From Buttiauxella selenatireducens (GTDB taxonomy: Bacteria > Pseudomonadota > Gammaproteobacteria > Enterobacterales > Enterobacteriaceae), in NCBI RefSeq assembly GCF_031432975.1, contig NZ_CP133838.1:744001-808000 (forward strand): a DNA stretch of 64,000 bases, written 5' to 3'. How positions within the stretch are numbered: the first letter of the stretch is position 1; each line of letters starts with the position of its first letter. Below the pieces are notes generated by a model. The model was not told the origin of the DNA. It searched no databases and saw only the letters and a program-made list of their open reading frames with translations. Below are positions 8,453 to 17,808 of this stretch, piece by piece. The position numbers and the translations under genes were made by a program.

Positions 8453-9184
8453 TTAGCCCAGGTCGCCAAAACGCACTTGCAGCGCGGTAATGGCGGTGAG
8501 CGCGGTAGTCTCAGTACGCAGAACGCGAGGTCCCAACAGAATATCAGTAAACTGATGGCGTGCGGTCATCGCAATTTCATCAGCCGTTAAACCGCCTTCA
8601 GGGCCAATCAGCAGACGCACACGTTCAACAGGTTGCGGCAACGTGTTGATACTGGCGTTGGCGCGAGGATGGAGGTTCAGCTTCAGGCTGTTATCAAGTT
8701 CTGCACACCACGCTTCGAGGTCCATTGCCGGGCGAACTTCTGGCACGATATTGCGGCCACATTGTTCGCAGGCAGCAACGGCAATTTTCTGCCATTGCGT
8801 GAGCTTCTTATGCAGACGCTCGGCATCCAGTTTTACGCCACAGCGTTCAGAAAACAAAGGGGTAATCACATTCACGCCGAGTTCGACGGCTTTCTGAATC
8901 GTGAACTCCATTTTCTCACCGCGAGACATGACCTGACCGAGATGTAGGTGCAGTGGGGATTCGCGGTTATCGAGGGTGGCACTAATTACCTTTACTCGCA
9001 CACTTTTCTTATCTGCCTGAACGATTTCTGCGTCAAAGATCTGATTACTTCCATCAAATAATTGCAGTGCGTGGCCTGCGCTCATGCGCAATACGCGACC
9101 GACGTGGTTCGCAGCATCTTCGCAAAGTGCGACGTCCTGGCCGACGGCGAGGTGTTCAGGATGATGAATGCGGGGGATACGCAT
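8453..9184 (-). CDS. rsmE: RsmE, 16S rRNA m3U1498 methyltransferase
   Basis: A 243-residue SPOUT-family methyltransferase that modifies U1498 of 16S rRNA. An N-terminal PUA-like part ([34 protein letters not shown]) is followed by the knotted domain with [39 protein letters not shown] and [16 protein letters not shown]. The ATG at 9184 gives the E. coli length and start. In-frame sequence upstream to 9307 translates a palindromic repeat and is not coding. Confidence 0.95.
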   Translation of the reverse strand: MRIPRIHHPEHLAVGQDVALCEDAANHVGRVLRMSAGHALQLFDGSNQIFDAEIVQADKKSVRVKVISATLDNRESPLHLHLGQVMSRGEKMEFTIQKAVELGVNVITPLFSERCGVKLDAERLHKKLTQWQKIAVAACEQCGRNIVPEVRPAMDLEAWCAELDNSLKLNLHPRANASINTLPQPVERVRLLIGPEGGLTADEIAMTARHQFTDILLGPRVLRTETTALTAITALQVRFGDLG

Positions 9185-9221
9185 GATTGATAGGATCCAG
9201 TTGCTAAGGCGAACTGTTTTA

Positions 9222-9250
9222 ATCCCCTCTCCTGGAGGAGAGGGAGAAAA
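9222..9250. repeat. Short palindromic repeat (CCCTCTCC family)
   Basis: The hairpin CCCTCTCCTGGAGGAGAGGG at 9225-9244 lies between rsmE and endA. It shares its arm with the larger palindromic clusters after speA, between gcvH and gcvP and after gcvP, so it is a minimal member of that dispersed family. Confidence 0.7.
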
Positions 9251-9285
9251 CATCGCGCGGTAATGAATATGACCGCTAGTGTAGG

Positions 9286-9993
9286 TTAGCTGTTTTGTGC
9301 CTGGCAAGCCCGCAGCACATAAGGGTTATGATTGCCCTGAACTTTAGCGATGCGCTCATCGCGTTCGCACTCCCAGGCTGTGACCGGATATTGTTTATTC
9401 CAGGCCTCAAATAGCTGGGTCTGTTGGCGAGAAAGGTTGAGCTGATACTGGTCACGCATGTAGAAGTAGGTGCGGGCGATAGCGCCGCGAGCCCGCGCTG
9501 GTGGCTCGGCAATCTTATCTTTAAAGTCGACTTTCATTTCACACTGCCCGTATTGCCCTTCACCACCATTCCACTGGCTGTACATGAAGTTGTTACGATC
9601 AGCGTTTACTTCGCCTACTGCGGGTTGCAGGTTGTGCATATCGCTTTCCATTTTGCGATATTCTGGGTCTTTGGCACAGTTTTTACGACCGCCATCTTGC
9701 CAACACTGGCGCTGATGACCGAACTGCCAGGCCGGTACGACGTGCTCCCACTCGATACGCGTCGCGCGATTTTCATTCTTCCGAACTTTGTAGCCGCAGG
9801 ACTCAAGATCGGGAATACCCTTTTTCCCTTCCCAGCTGATTTTACATCCACAATAGAAGTCGCCCGGCGCGTCGGCATTCACTTTTGCGCCAGCGGCTTT
9901 GGCTTGAGAGAAATTATTGATACCAGCACTGAGTGCAGAAAAAGAGGAGAGGGCTGCAATAACTGCAACAGCCAAAGAATATTTGCGAGACAT
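9286..9993 (-). CDS. endA: EndA, periplasmic DNA-specific endonuclease I
   Basis: A 235-residue secreted nuclease. An N-terminal signal peptide ([23 protein letters not shown]) precedes the mature protein; the catalytic region carries [20 protein letters not shown] and [18 protein letters not shown], the beta-beta-alpha-metal features of the endonuclease I family, plus many paired cysteines ([15 protein letters not shown]) expected in a disulfide-bonded periplasmic enzyme. It cuts double-stranded DNA in the periplasm. The ATG at 9993 gives the E. coli length; the upstream in-frame ATG at 10038 would bury the signal peptide. Confidence 0.95.
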   Translation of the reverse strand: MSRKYSLAVAVIAALSSFSALSAGINNFSQAKAAGAKVNADAPGDFYCGCKISWEGKKGIPDLESCGYKVRKNENRATRIEWEHVVPAWQFGHQRQCWQDGGRKNCAKDPEYRKMESDMHNLQPAVGEVNADRNNFMYSQWNGGEGQYGQCEMKVDFKDKIAEPPARARGAIARTYFYMRDQYQLNLSRQQTQLFEAWNKQYPVTAWECERDERIAKVQGNHNPYVLRACQAQNS

Positions 9994-10085
9994 TTCCAGA
10001 ATCCTTACTAAAACGAGCCTGAACCCTACCTGATGCATTTTTGGGATTCAATCAGCTAAATCAGGAAACTTTAAGATTAATGTTT

Positions 10086-10601
10086 TTAATTACAGGGAGT
10101 TGTAGCGTCTGGCTTTAACAGGTCGCCGCATTGAACACAGCGGTATTCCGCTTCACCACGTACGACACGGTTATGACGCCTGACCGTAAGTTGGTGTAAT
10201 TGGCAGCGGCAGCGATAAGGGAAGGTATTCTTACGCACCGATTGCACTTCAAATTTGTGTGTGCGCCTTGCAGGAACGCCAAGCACGCTTTCCATCATCC
10301 ATTTCCACTCTTTGCCGTGTGGTGCAACGCGACCAAAGTGTTTCCAGACCAACAAATGAGCCAGTTCGTGCGGGACAACTTCATCAATGAAGGTTTGCTG
10401 ATTTTCCATCAACAGCACGGGATTTAGACGAATTTCGTAGCTATCCATCCATGCGGTGCCCGCAGCGGTGCCACGCTGCTGATAGACCAGTTTCGGTTCG
10501 GGATAATTTCGTCCCAGGTGTTGATTGGCCTGTTGGAGTTTTTCCCGCAGGCAGCGCATAACGGCCTGTTGGATTGCGATGGGGAGTCTTGGGGATTTCA
10601 T
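10086..10601 (-). CDS. sprT: SprT family zinc metalloprotease-like protein
   Basis: A 171-residue SprT-family protein, slightly longer than E. coli SprT (165). The zinc motif HELAH with the following H ([14 protein letters not shown]; His78, Glu79, His82) is intact. A C-terminal zinc ribbon with CRCQLHQ and CVQCGD provides further Cys pairs. The family resembles the protease domain of eukaryotic Spartan; its bacterial role is not settled. The ATG at 10601 ([16 protein letters not shown]) corresponds to the E. coli start. It sits between galP and endA as in E. coli. Confidence 0.93.
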   Translation of the reverse strand: MKSPRLPIAIQQAVMRCLREKLQQANQHLGRNYPEPKLVYQQRGTAAGTAWMDSYEIRLNPVLLMENQQTFIDEVVPHELAHLLVWKHFGRVAPHGKEWKWMMESVLGVPARRTHKFEVQSVRKNTFPYRCRCQLHQLTVRRHNRVVRGEAEYRCVQCGDLLKPDATTPCN

Positions 10602-10638
10602 AGCGGGCAAGAATAGTGCGAGGTGGGGCAGGGTGCAA

Positions 10639-10663
10639 GCCCCTATCCGCAGTGGATAGGGGC
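10639..10663 (-). terminator. GC hairpin after galP
   Basis: A perfect 10-bp stem GCCCCTATCC/GGATAGGGGC (10639-10648 and 10654-10663) lies 10 bases after the galP stop on the minus strand. Only a short CTTG follows, so it is a weak intrinsic terminator or a 3'-end-stabilising hairpin. Confidence 0.55.
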
Positions 10664-10672
10664 GGGAGTAAT

Positions 10673-12067
10673 TTACTCGTGAGCGCCAATCTCGCGTAAG
10701 CGACGGCCTTTCATTAAGTTACGTTCAATGTGTTCCAGGGAAACGTGTTTGGTTTCTGGAATCAACCAAAGAGTCAGCACAATAAAGAACAGGTTTAGCG
10801 CCGCATAGACCCAGAAGGTATTCGCGTTGCCCAGAGTGTTAAGCATGGTCAGGAATGTTGCACCGACAATCATGTTCGCAATCCAGTTGGTGGCGGTCGA
10901 GCAAGTGATACCAAAATCACGGCCTTTCAGCGGCTGAATTTCAGAACACAGCACCCAAATCAGCGGGCCAGCACTCATTGCAAAACCTACGATGAACATT
11001 AACAGCATCGCGATGGCGAAGTATTGCGCACCCTGAGAGTGAATCCCGATGTGCAGCATTGTGCCCAATACGCCCATGCCGACCGCCATCACCATGAAGC
11101 CCAGCACCAACGTAGGTTTACGACCCCATCTGTCCACCAGACCGATAGCAATAAAGGTCGCCAGTACGTTGATAAGCCCAACGATGACGGTGCCCCACAT
11201 TTGCTGAGTGGTGTTGGTGAAGCCTGCGATTTCAAAGATCTTCGGTGCGTAATACATAATTACGTTCATACCGGTGAACTGCTGCATGACCTGAAGCAAG
11301 ATGCCGAGGAACACCGCACGACGGAAGTTACTGTTGTCTTTAAACAGTGACCAGCCGCTTTGTTTAACCTTCAGGCTTTCGCGGATTTCTTCCAGTTCGC
11401 GTTTTGCTTCTGCACTGGTATCACGCAGACGCATCAGTACGCGTTCGGCATCGTGGAAACGACGTTTCGCAGCGAACCAGCGCGGGCTGTCCGGCAGGAA
11501 GAACACGCCTACCAGTAAAATCAGAGCAGGAATGGTGATAACCCCCAACATCCAGCGCCATGAACCGCTGTAACTGAAGGCGGTGTCAGAAAGGTAAGCG
11601 CCGAGAATACCGATGGTAATCATCAACTGGTACATCGAAATCATGCTGCCGCGAATTTTTTCTGGTGCAATTTCAGACAGATAAAGCGGTGCGGTATATG
11701 ACGCAACACCGACTGCCAGGCCCAGCAGCACGCGGGAGAGGATCAGGATTTCAGTATTCGGCGCGAATGCAGAGCAAAGCGAACCGGCAACGAAAAGCAC
11801 TGCGCCAATCATCAGGCTGTATTTACGCCCGATGCGGAAAGAGAGCCAGCCGCTACCAACAGCACCAACAGCCGCACCAAACATCATCGAACTGACGACC
11901 CATTCTTGCTGGTGCGCAGTAATCTGGAAATCTTTAGCAATAAACGGTAGTGCACCGGCGATAACACCGATATCCAGGCCAAATAACAAACCGGCCAGGG
12001 CTGCAAGGAAACAGACGAAAAAGGTCATGCTTTTGTTCGAGCGCCCTTGTTTTTTTGTATTAGGCAT
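10673..12067 (-). CDS. galP: GalP, galactose-proton symporter
   Basis: A 464-residue MFS sugar porter, the same length as E. coli GalP. It has the sugar-porter signatures [10 protein letters not shown] and [17 protein letters not shown]-type motif [30 protein letters not shown] and the C-terminal [15 protein letters not shown]. It imports galactose, and glucose, with a proton across the inner membrane. The 5' region holds a perfect GalR/GalS operator and a CRP-like site, so galactose induction and catabolite control are expected. The neighbours metK and sprT are as in E. coli. Confidence 0.96.
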   Translation of the reverse strand: MPNTKKQGRSNKSMTFFVCFLAALAGLLFGLDIGVIAGALPFIAKDFQITAHQQEWVVSSMMFGAAVGAVGSGWLSFRIGRKYSLMIGAVLFVAGSLCSAFAPNTEILILSRVLLGLAVGVASYTAPLYLSEIAPEKIRGSMISMYQLMITIGILGAYLSDTAFSYSGSWRWMLGVITIPALILLVGVFFLPDSPRWFAAKRRFHDAERVLMRLRDTSAEAKRELEEIRESLKVKQSGWSLFKDNSNFRRAVFLGILLQVMQQFTGMNVIMYYAPKIFEIAGFTNTTQQMWGTVIVGLINVLATFIAIGLVDRWGRKPTLVLGFMVMAVGMGVLGTMLHIGIHSQGAQYFAIAMLLMFIVGFAMSAGPLIWVLCSEIQPLKGRDFGITCSTATNWIANMIVGATFLTMLNTLGNANTFWVYAALNLFFIVLTLWLIPETKHVSLEHIERNLMKGRRLREIGAHE

Positions 12068-12130
12068 ACAGCTCTCCAGTTGAGTGATTCTTCGTATCTG
12101 TATCTAGGGTAGGGTAACGCCGCATGAATT

Positions 12131-12167
12131 TGTGTGATTAAACTCACGTTAGTGTAATCGGTTACAC
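12131..12167 (-). promoter_or_regulatory. galP control region: CRP-like site and GalR/GalS operator
   Basis: GTGTAATCGGTTACAC at 12152-12167 is a perfect fit to the gal operator consensus GTGNAANCGNTTNCAC. Next to it, TGTGATTAAACTCACG at 12133-12148 matches the CRP pattern TGTGA-N6-TCACA at nine of ten core positions. Both lie 65-100 bp upstream of the galP start codon on the minus strand, where promoter elements are expected. Confidence 0.8.
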
Positions 12168-12334
12168 AAGTGTCAAGAAGTGTATGTGATATTTTTTGAT
12201 ATAAAACAGTGTGTTATGTGTGTAAAATTAAACCAAAAATTTATACTCAGGACTATTCTGAAATGTTATGTAACTAGCACGACAATGCAATGTTGCAATA
12301 AAGAATCATCTTAATTAAAGATTGGTGAACTGGT

Positions 12335-12350
12335 GTGTAACCGCTTTCAT
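12335..12350. promoter_or_regulatory. Second candidate GalR/GalS operator
   Basis: GTGTAACCGCTTTCAT matches the gal operator consensus at all defined positions except the last base. It lies 183 bp from the first operator, further upstream of galP and close to the metK terminator. The spacing would suit repression by looping, as in galETK, but that is inference. Confidence 0.5.
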
Positions 12351-12406
12351 TGAGGTGTTTGATTATGGAGATGGAATGTTTGCAGAAAGGAGCAGAGTGT
12401 TTTCGA

Positions 12407-12436
12407 CAAAAAAAAGGCCAGCGTTAGGCTGGCCTT
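12407..12436 (-). terminator. Rho-independent terminator of metK
   Basis: On the minus strand a perfect 9-bp stem (AAGGCCAGC/GCTGGCCTT; 12414-12422 and 12428-12436) is followed by a run of seven or more T (12407-12413). It lies about 20 bases after the metK stop codon. Confidence 0.92.
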
Positions 12437-12457
12437 CAGAGTCTAGCTGTTGGCGGG

Positions 12458-13612
12458 TTATTTCAGACCGGCAGCTTCACGCAGCAATTCTGCTTTGTCG
12501 GTTTTTTCCCAAGGGAAATGCTCACGACCAAAGTGACCGTATGCCGCGGTTTCTTTGTAGATTGGGTGCAGCAGATCCAGCATCTGGATCAGGCCGTATG
12601 GACGCAGGTCGAAGAACTCGCGTACCAACAGGGTCAGTTGTTCGGTAGAGATTTTCTCAGTACCGAAGGTTTCAACCATGATTGACGTTGGCTCTGCCAC
12701 GCCGATTGCGTAGGAAACCTGGATTTCACAACGGTCAGCAAGGCCAGCAGCAACGATGTTTTTCGCCACATAACGCGCCGCGTACGCCGCAGAACGGTCA
12801 ACTTTAGAAGGATCTTTACCGGAGAACGCACCGCCACCGTGACGAGCCATACCGCCGTAGGTATCAACGATAATTTTACGACCGGTCAGACCGCAGTCAC
12901 CCATTGGGCCACCGATAACAAAACGGCCAGTCGGGTTGATGTGGAATTTGGTGGAAGCGTTCAACCATTCTGCTGGCAGAACCGGTTTAATGATTTCTTC
13001 CATCACCGCTTCTTGCAGTGTTTTCAACGCAACGTCTTCGGAATGCTGGGTCGACAGAACCACGGCATCAATACCGACGATTTTACCGTCGTCGTACTGG
13101 AAGGTGATCTGGCTTTTTGCATCCGGACGCAACCACGGCAGTGAGCCATTCTTACGGACTTCAGCCTGGCGTTGAACCAGACGGTGTGCGTAAGTGATCG
13201 GCGCAGGCATCAGCACGTCAGTTTCGTTGGTCGCATAACCAAACATCAGACCCTGGTCGCCAGCGCCTTGTTCCAGTGGATCGGTACGGTCAACGCCCTG
13301 GTTAATGTCAGGTGACTGTTTACCGATAGCACTCAGAACAGCACAAGAGTTGGCATCAAAGCCCATATCAGAATGCACATAACCGATTTCGCGGACGGTC
13401 TGGCGGGTGATTTCTTCGATATCAACCCATGCGCTGGTGGTGATTTCGCCGCCAACCAGAACCATGCCGGTTTTGACGTAAGTTTCACACGCTACGCGAG
13501 CTTTTGGATCCTGCTCGAGGATTGCATCAAGAACCGCGTCAGAGATTTGGTCAGCGATTTTATCGGGATGTCCTTCTGATACAGACTCGGACGTAAAGAG
13601 GTGTTTGGCCAT
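12458..13612 (-). CDS. metK: MetK, S-adenosylmethionine synthetase
   Basis: A 384-residue enzyme, identical in length to E. coli MetK. It makes S-adenosylmethionine from methionine and ATP in the cytosol. Signatures are [18 protein letters not shown] at the N-terminus, [29 protein letters not shown] and [10 protein letters not shown] near the C-terminus. It provides methyl groups and the aminopropyl donor for polyamines, which links it to the neighbouring speA/speB. Tandem met boxes about 130-150 bp upstream indicate MetJ repression by SAM. Confidence 0.97.
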   Translation of the reverse strand: MAKHLFTSESVSEGHPDKIADQISDAVLDAILEQDPKARVACETYVKTGMVLVGGEITTSAWVDIEEITRQTVREIGYVHSDMGFDANSCAVLSAIGKQSPDINQGVDRTDPLEQGAGDQGLMFGYATNETDVLMPAPITYAHRLVQRQAEVRKNGSLPWLRPDAKSQITFQYDDGKIVGIDAVVLSTQHSEDVALKTLQEAVMEEIIKPVLPAEWLNASTKFHINPTGRFVIGGPMGDCGLTGRKIIVDTYGGMARHGGGAFSGKDPSKVDRSAAYAARYVAKNIVAAGLADRCEIQVSYAIGVAEPTSIMVETFGTEKISTEQLTLLVREFFDLRPYGLIQMLDLLHPIYKETAAYGHFGREHFPWEKTDKAELLREAAGLK

Positions 13613-13743
13613 GTTTTATTCACCCTAAGAGAATTAGGTTAGTGCAGACTGCTGCTAACTGGCGCTCGTATCAGTGCGATGTACTGATATCTGGAGTTTT
13701 AGCCACAGGATTAATTTCAGGCAGTCTAACAGTTAATCGGTAT

Positions 13744-13767
13744 AGATGGATTAACATCTGGACGTCT
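13744..13767. promoter_or_regulatory. Tandem MetJ boxes upstream of metK
   Basis: Three consecutive 8-mers AGATGGAT, TAACATCT and GGACGTCT lie head to tail. The third matches the AGACGTCT met-box consensus at 7 of 8 positions and the second at 5 of 8. Tandem degenerate boxes are the way MetJ sites are built. They lie upstream of metK in the metK-speA divergent region. Confidence 0.7.
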
Positions 13768-13889
13768 ATTCTAGGTTATCCATTAATCAGATTACCAGTG
13801 ATTTTTGTGCTCGCAAGTTTCTGTCGATAATCTGGCATGGAAATTTTTACTGACAGCGCCGCAAAGTGGGGATTTTTGTTTTGCATTTT

Positions 13890-14271
13890 TTAGCCGTTGT
13901 CGGTATAAAGCGGCGCGCGCGGCTCATTCAACAAGCACACATTTTTGTGTTGCCCACTTCCAGCCGGGTTGAGCAAATATCTTAGCTTTGGCTTGTCGCA
14001 TGCTTCTGGTATGCGTGGAGGTGTCAGGATTGAAAAACCGCTGTAATTCGCAGAATCTGGCTCACCGTTCTGGTGTGCATTTACTCCTCGCAACCTGCAT
14101 TCCGTGCATCTATTCCTGCCGATGTTATACCCATCTCGGCGCTTCTCAGGACTCTCGGGCCGGTCATCTCACTCCGTGATAACTGAACAAGGGCTCTCTT
14201 GTCTTTGACAGGAGTATTCTCGTGGTTTCACCGACCCGTTAAACGGAGTTCGGTAACGTGTTTACAATGAT
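13890..14271 (+). other. Long leader region upstream of speA
   Basis: Between the metK promoter and the yqgB-like frame lie about 380 bases without a clear gene. A 63-codon open frame on the plus strand (13988-14179) and a 67-codon frame on the minus strand (13890-14093) are present, but neither shows recognisable protein features. A strong AGGAG at 14210-14214 precedes GTG at 14222, opening a frame of only six codons (VVSPTR). In E. coli this interval holds doubtful small ORFs (yqgC, yqgD). I see no certain gene; a regulated speA leader RNA is plausible. Confidence 0.4.
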
Positions 14272-14418
14272 ATGAAAAAGAAACCGGTCGCACAGTTAGT
14301 CTGTCAGCGTCTTATGCTGCCGCTATGCGCTGTTAATGGGTTGTTATTGCGGGATACCCCTGCGATAGTAGTCAACTGTTTTGCACATTTGTATAAATTT
14401 GAGGTTCGCCATGTCTGA
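14272..14418 (+). CDS. yqgB: YqgB-like small protein upstream of speA
   Basis: A 48-codon frame that opens MKKKPVAQL and contains AIVVNCF near its end; both blocks also occur in the 43-residue E. coli YqgB as I recall it, at the same place. The middle ([17 protein letters not shown]) is diverged and the C-terminal tail is longer. The frame ends at a TGA (14416-14418) inside speA, overlapping the speA start (14411) by 8 bases, which suggests translational coupling or a leader-peptide role. There is no strong ribosome site before the ATG. Function is unknown; in E. coli it has been connected with acid-related physiology and speA expression. Confidence 0.6.
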   Translation: MKKKPVAQLVCQRLMLPLCAVNGLLLRDTPAIVVNCFAHLYKFEVRHV

Positions 14419-16387
14419 CAAAATCTCTTCTGTTTCGGGTTCGTCAGTGGGCGAGCAGGATGTACACCGCTCCATGCAGGAGGTTGCCATGAGCTCCCAG
14501 GAAGCCAGCAAAATGCTGCGTACTTACAATATTGCCTGGTGGGGCAATAACTATTACGACGTCAACGAACTCGGTCACATTACCGTTTGCCCGGACCCAG
14601 ATGTTCCACAAGCGCGTGTTGATCTCGCTGAACTCGTAAAAGCCCGTGAAGCGCAGGGGCAGCGTTTGCCTGCACTGTTCTGTTTCCCGCAGATTTTACA
14701 GCATCGCCTGCGTTCGATTAACGCCGCGTTCAAACGTGCTCGTGAATCTTACGGTTATAACGGTGACTACTTCCTCGTTTATCCAATCAAGGTGAACCAG
14801 CACCGCCGCGTCATTGAATCGTTGATTCATTCTGGCGAACCGCTGGGTCTTGAAGCCGGTTCTAAAGCTGAATTGATGGCTGTGTTAGCGCATGCGGGCA
14901 TGACGCGTTCAGTTATCGTGTGTAACGGCTATAAAGACCGTGAATACATCCGCCTGGCGTTGATCGGCGAGAAGATGGGCCACAAGGTTTATCTGGTCAT
15001 CGAGAAGATGTCAGAAATTCGCATCGTGCTGGAAGAAGCCGAGCGTCTGAATGTGGTGCCGCGTCTTGGTGTGCGTGCGCGTCTGGCGTCGCAAGGTTCC
15101 GGTAAATGGCAGTCTTCTGGCGGCGAGAAATCCAAATTTGGTCTGGCGGCGGTTCAGGTTCTGCAACTGGTTGAAATGTTGCGTGAAGCGGGTCGTATCG
15201 ACAGCCTGCAATTACTGCACTTCCACCTCGGTTCGCAAATGGCGAACATTCGCGATATCGCCACTGGCGTACGTGAATCAGCGCGCTTCTACGTTGAACT
15301 GCACAAGATGGGCGTTAACATCGAATGTTTCGATGTCGGCGGTGGTCTGGGCGTGGATTATGAAGGTACGCGTTCGCAGTCCGATTGTTCGGTCAACTAT
15401 GGCCTGAACGAATACGCGAACAACATCATTTGGGCGATTGGTGATGCATGTGAAGAACATGGCCTGCCGCACCCAACGGTGATTACCGAGTCTGGCCGTG
15501 CGGTGACCGCGCACCACACCGTGCTGGTTTCTAACATCATCGGTGTCGAGCGCAACGAATACACCACGCCAACGGCTCCTGCTGAAGATGCATCGCGCGC
15601 GCTGCAAAGCATGTGGGAAACCTGGGGTGAAATGCACGAGCCGAATAACCGTCGCTCGCTGCGCGAATGGCTGCACGATAGCCAGAACGATCTGCATGAT
15701 ATCCACACCGGCTATTCGGCGGGGAACTTCTCCTTGCAGGAACGTGCCTGGGCAGAGCAACTTTATCTGAGCATGTGCCATGAAATTCAGCGCCTGCTGG
15801 ATCCAAGCAACCGTGCGCACCGTCCGATTATTGACGAACTGCAAGAGCGTATGGCGGATAAAATTTACGTCAACTTCTCGCTATTCCAGTCAATGCCGGA
15901 TGCATGGGGTATCGACCAGCTGTTCCCGGTACTGCCGTTAGAAGGGCTGAACCAGATCCCTGAGCGCCGCGCTGTTCTGTTGGATATCACCTGCGATTCC
16001 GACGGTGCTATCGATCACTATATCGACGGTGACGGTATTGCGACCACTATGCCAATGCCAGAATACGATGCGGAAAACCCGCCTCTGCTGGGCTTCTTTA
16101 TGGTCGGTGCTTACCAGGAAATTCTGGGCAACATGCACAACTTGTTCGGCGATACTGAAGCGGTTGATGTGTTTGTATTCCCTGATGGTAGCGTGGAAGT
16201 TGAGCTTTCTGATGAAGGCGATACCGTTGCGGATATGCTCCAGTATGTACAGCTCGACCCGAACACGCTGCTGACTCATTTCCGCGATCAGGTGAAACAG
16301 ACCGATCTGGATGCTGGCTTACAGCAGCAGTTCCTTGAAGAGTTTGAAGCGGGTTTGTACGGCTATACTTATTTAGAAGACGAGTAG
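14411..16387 (+). CDS. speA: SpeA, biosynthetic arginine decarboxylase
   Basis: A 658-residue PLP enzyme (alanine-racemase fold type III), the same length as E. coli SpeA. It decarboxylates arginine to agmatine. The PLP lysine lies in [10 protein letters not shown] (Lys127); [24 protein letters not shown] and [11 protein letters not shown] are cofactor and substrate motifs, and ITCDSDG is near the C-terminal barrel. The ATG at 14411 (MSDKISS) matches E. coli; an in-frame ATG at 14381 is the alternative. It starts the SpeA-SpeB route to putrescine and is separated from speB by a palindromic repeat cluster and a terminator-like hairpin. Confidence 0.96.
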   Translation: MSDKISSVSGSSVGEQDVHRSMQEVAMSSQEASKMLRTYNIAWWGNNYYDVNELGHITVCPDPDVPQARVDLAELVKAREAQGQRLPALFCFPQILQHRLRSINAAFKRARESYGYNGDYFLVYPIKVNQHRRVIESLIHSGEPLGLEAGSKAELMAVLAHAGMTRSVIVCNGYKDREYIRLALIGEKMGHKVYLVIEKMSEIRIVLEEAERLNVVPRLGVRARLASQGSGKWQSSGGEKSKFGLAAVQVLQLVEMLREAGRIDSLQLLHFHLGSQMANIRDIATGVRESARFYVELHKMGVNIECFDVGGGLGVDYEGTRSQSDCSVNYGLNEYANNIIWAIGDACEEHGLPHPTVITESGRAVTAHHTVLVSNIIGVERNEYTTPTAPAEDASRALQSMWETWGEMHEPNNRRSLREWLHDSQNDLHDIHTGYSAGNFSLQERAWAEQLYLSMCHEIQRLLDPSNRAHRPIIDELQERMADKIYVNFSLFQSMPDAWGIDQLFPVLPLEGLNQIPERRAVLLDITCDSDGAIDHYIDGDGIATTMPMPEYDAENPPLLGFFMVGAYQEILGNMHNLFGDTEAVDVFVFPDGSVEVELSDEGDTVADMLQYVQLDPNTLLTHFRDQVKQTDLDAGLQQQFLEEFEAGLYGYTYLEDE

Positions 16388-16399
16388 TTTTTAAAACCA

Positions 16400-16578
16400 C
16401 CCTCACCCTAGCCCTCTCCCTGAGGGAGAGGGGATCGATCGGCGTTATTGCTTTTCCGAGGGAGAGGGGACAGGCTGGTTTTTCTCCTGTGGGTGAGGGC
16501 GACTACCTTCTCCCTCTCCTGTGGGTGAGGGCGGCTCTCTTTTCTCCCTCTCCAGGGGGAGAGGGTCGGGGTGAGGGC
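16400..16578. repeat. Cluster of CCCTCACCC/GGGTGAGGG palindromic repeats
   Basis: This 180-bp block starts with CCCTCACCCTAGCCCTCTCCC and ends with its near-inverse GGGAGAGGGTCGGGGTGAGGG. Inside are partial copies (GAGGGAGAGGGG, CTCCTGTGGGTGAGGGC twice). The same words recur at 55732-55823 and 58732-58848. It behaves like a composite REP/BIME-type element placed in the speA-speB gap and should fold into strong hairpins. Confidence 0.85.
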
Positions 16579-16663
16579 GCTAATGAATGTATAAATTACG
16601 CACTATTGAACCCGAGCGAAATTACGGCGATAATTCGCGCCAACAAGCAGTCTGAATGAATAC

Positions 16664-16709
16664 AGTCCCTTCCTCGTCGGGTTTAACGACGCGGAAGGGA
16701 CTTTTTTTT
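16664..16709 (+). terminator. Terminator-like hairpin between speA and speB
   Basis: The arm AGTCCCTTCC (16664-16673) pairs with GGAAGGGACT (16693-16702), extended inwards by CGTCG/CGACG, and is followed by TTTTTTTT. A similar hairpin occurs at this position in E. coli. It separates speA and speB transcription. Confidence 0.85.
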
Positions 16710-16752
16710 GACATAAATTCAACTATTCACCTACATCACATGAGGTCAGGTA

Positions 16753-17673
16753 ATGAGCACATTAGGCCATCAGTACGACAATTCCCTGGTATCCAATGCC
16801 TTCGGTTTTTTACGTTTTCCGCTGAACTTCATGCCCTATGACAGTGATGCTGATTGGGTTATTACAGGCGTTCCTTTTGACGCAGCAACGTCTGGTCGTG
16901 CGGGTGGACGCCACGGCCCTGCGGCTATTCGCCAGGTTTCTACCAACCTGGCATGGGAAGGCAACCGCTTCCCGTGGAACTTCGACATGCGTGAGCGCCT
17001 GAACGTTGTTGACTGTGGCGACCTGGTTTACGCTTTTGGTGACGCGCGTGATATGAGCGAACGTCTGCAAGCCCATGCAGAAAAACTGCTGGCTGCCGGT
17101 AAACGTATGCTCTCCTTCGGTGGCGACCACTTCGTGACTCTGCCGCTGCTGCGTGCTCACGCTAAGCACTTTGGCAAAATGGCACTGGTACATTTTGATG
17201 CGCACACTGACACCTACGCGAACGGCTGCGAGTTCGACCACGGCACAATGTTCTACACCGCGCCAAAAGAAGGTCTGATCGACCCGAACCATTCTGTGCA
17301 AATTGGTATTCGTACCGAGTTCGACAAAGACAACGGTTTTACCGTGCTGGACGCGGGCCAGGTGAATGACCGTACCGTTGACGACGTGCTGGCGCAGGTG
17401 AAGCAGATTGTTGGGGATATGCCGGTTTACCTGACATTTGACATCGACTGTATTGATCCTGCTTTTGCACCAGGTACCGGGACTCCGGTAATTGGCGGCC
17501 TGACAACTGACCGTGCGCTGAAGCTGGTTCGTGGTTTGAAAGATCTCAACATCGTGGGTATGGATGTCGTGGAAGTGGCTCCAGCTTATGACCAGTCTGA
17601 AATCACGGCGCTGGCAGGTGCAACGTTAGCGCTGGAAATGCTGTACATTCAGGCCGCTAAAAAAGGCGAGTAA
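16753..17673 (+). CDS. speB: SpeB, agmatinase
   Basis: A 306-residue ureohydrolase, identical in length to E. coli SpeB, converting agmatine to putrescine and urea. The dinuclear manganese motifs are intact: [22 protein letters not shown] and [17 protein letters not shown]. It follows speA and completes the arginine-to-putrescine pathway. Despite the proximity, a terminator hairpin just upstream and the 365-bp gap point to its own promoter, which agmatine could induce as in E. coli. The ATG at 16753 follows AGGT at 16744-16749. Confidence 0.97.
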   Translation: MSTLGHQYDNSLVSNAFGFLRFPLNFMPYDSDADWVITGVPFDAATSGRAGGRHGPAAIRQVSTNLAWEGNRFPWNFDMRERLNVVDCGDLVYAFGDARDMSERLQAHAEKLLAAGKRMLSFGGDHFVTLPLLRAHAKHFGKMALVHFDAHTDTYANGCEFDHGTMFYTAPKEGLIDPNHSVQIGIRTEFDKDNGFTVLDAGQVNDRTVDDVLAQVKQIVGDMPVYLTFDIDCIDPAFAPGTGTPVIGGLTTDRALKLVRGLKDLNIVGMDVVEVAPAYDQSEITALAGATLALEMLYIQAAKKGE

Positions 17674-17682
17674 GTCATTACA

Positions 17683-17806
17683 TACCCGAAATAATTCAAG
17701 TTGCTTGAAGGCGGCAAACCCGCAAATCCCCAGGAGCTTACTTGAGTAAGTGACTGGGGTGAGCGGGTGCAGCCAACGCGTAAGCAGCTTGAAGAATGAT
17801 GGGTAT
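17683..17806 (-). repeat. ERIC element
   Basis: A full-length ERIC in reverse orientation: ATACCCGAAATAATTCAAGTTGC at one end, core AATCCCCAGGAGCTTACTTGAGTAAGTGACTGGGG, and CAGCTTGAAGAATGATGGGTAT at the other. It fills the gap between the convergent speB and loiP genes. Confidence 0.93.
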
Positions 17807-17808
17807 GG

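Noticed and set aside
13890-14093. 67-codon minus-strand frame between metK and speA
   Set aside because: No ribosome site, no recognisable protein features, and it lies in the probable speA leader.
13988-14179. 63-codon plus-strand frame upstream of speA (Cys-rich)
   Set aside because: Could be a leader peptide, but composition and lack of similarity to anything known give no support as a gene.
16400-16578. Repeated GC-rich words that could be mistaken for a CRISPR array
   Set aside because: The units are unequal, palindromic and without unique spacers of constant length; they match other intergenic copies, so a REP-like family explains them.
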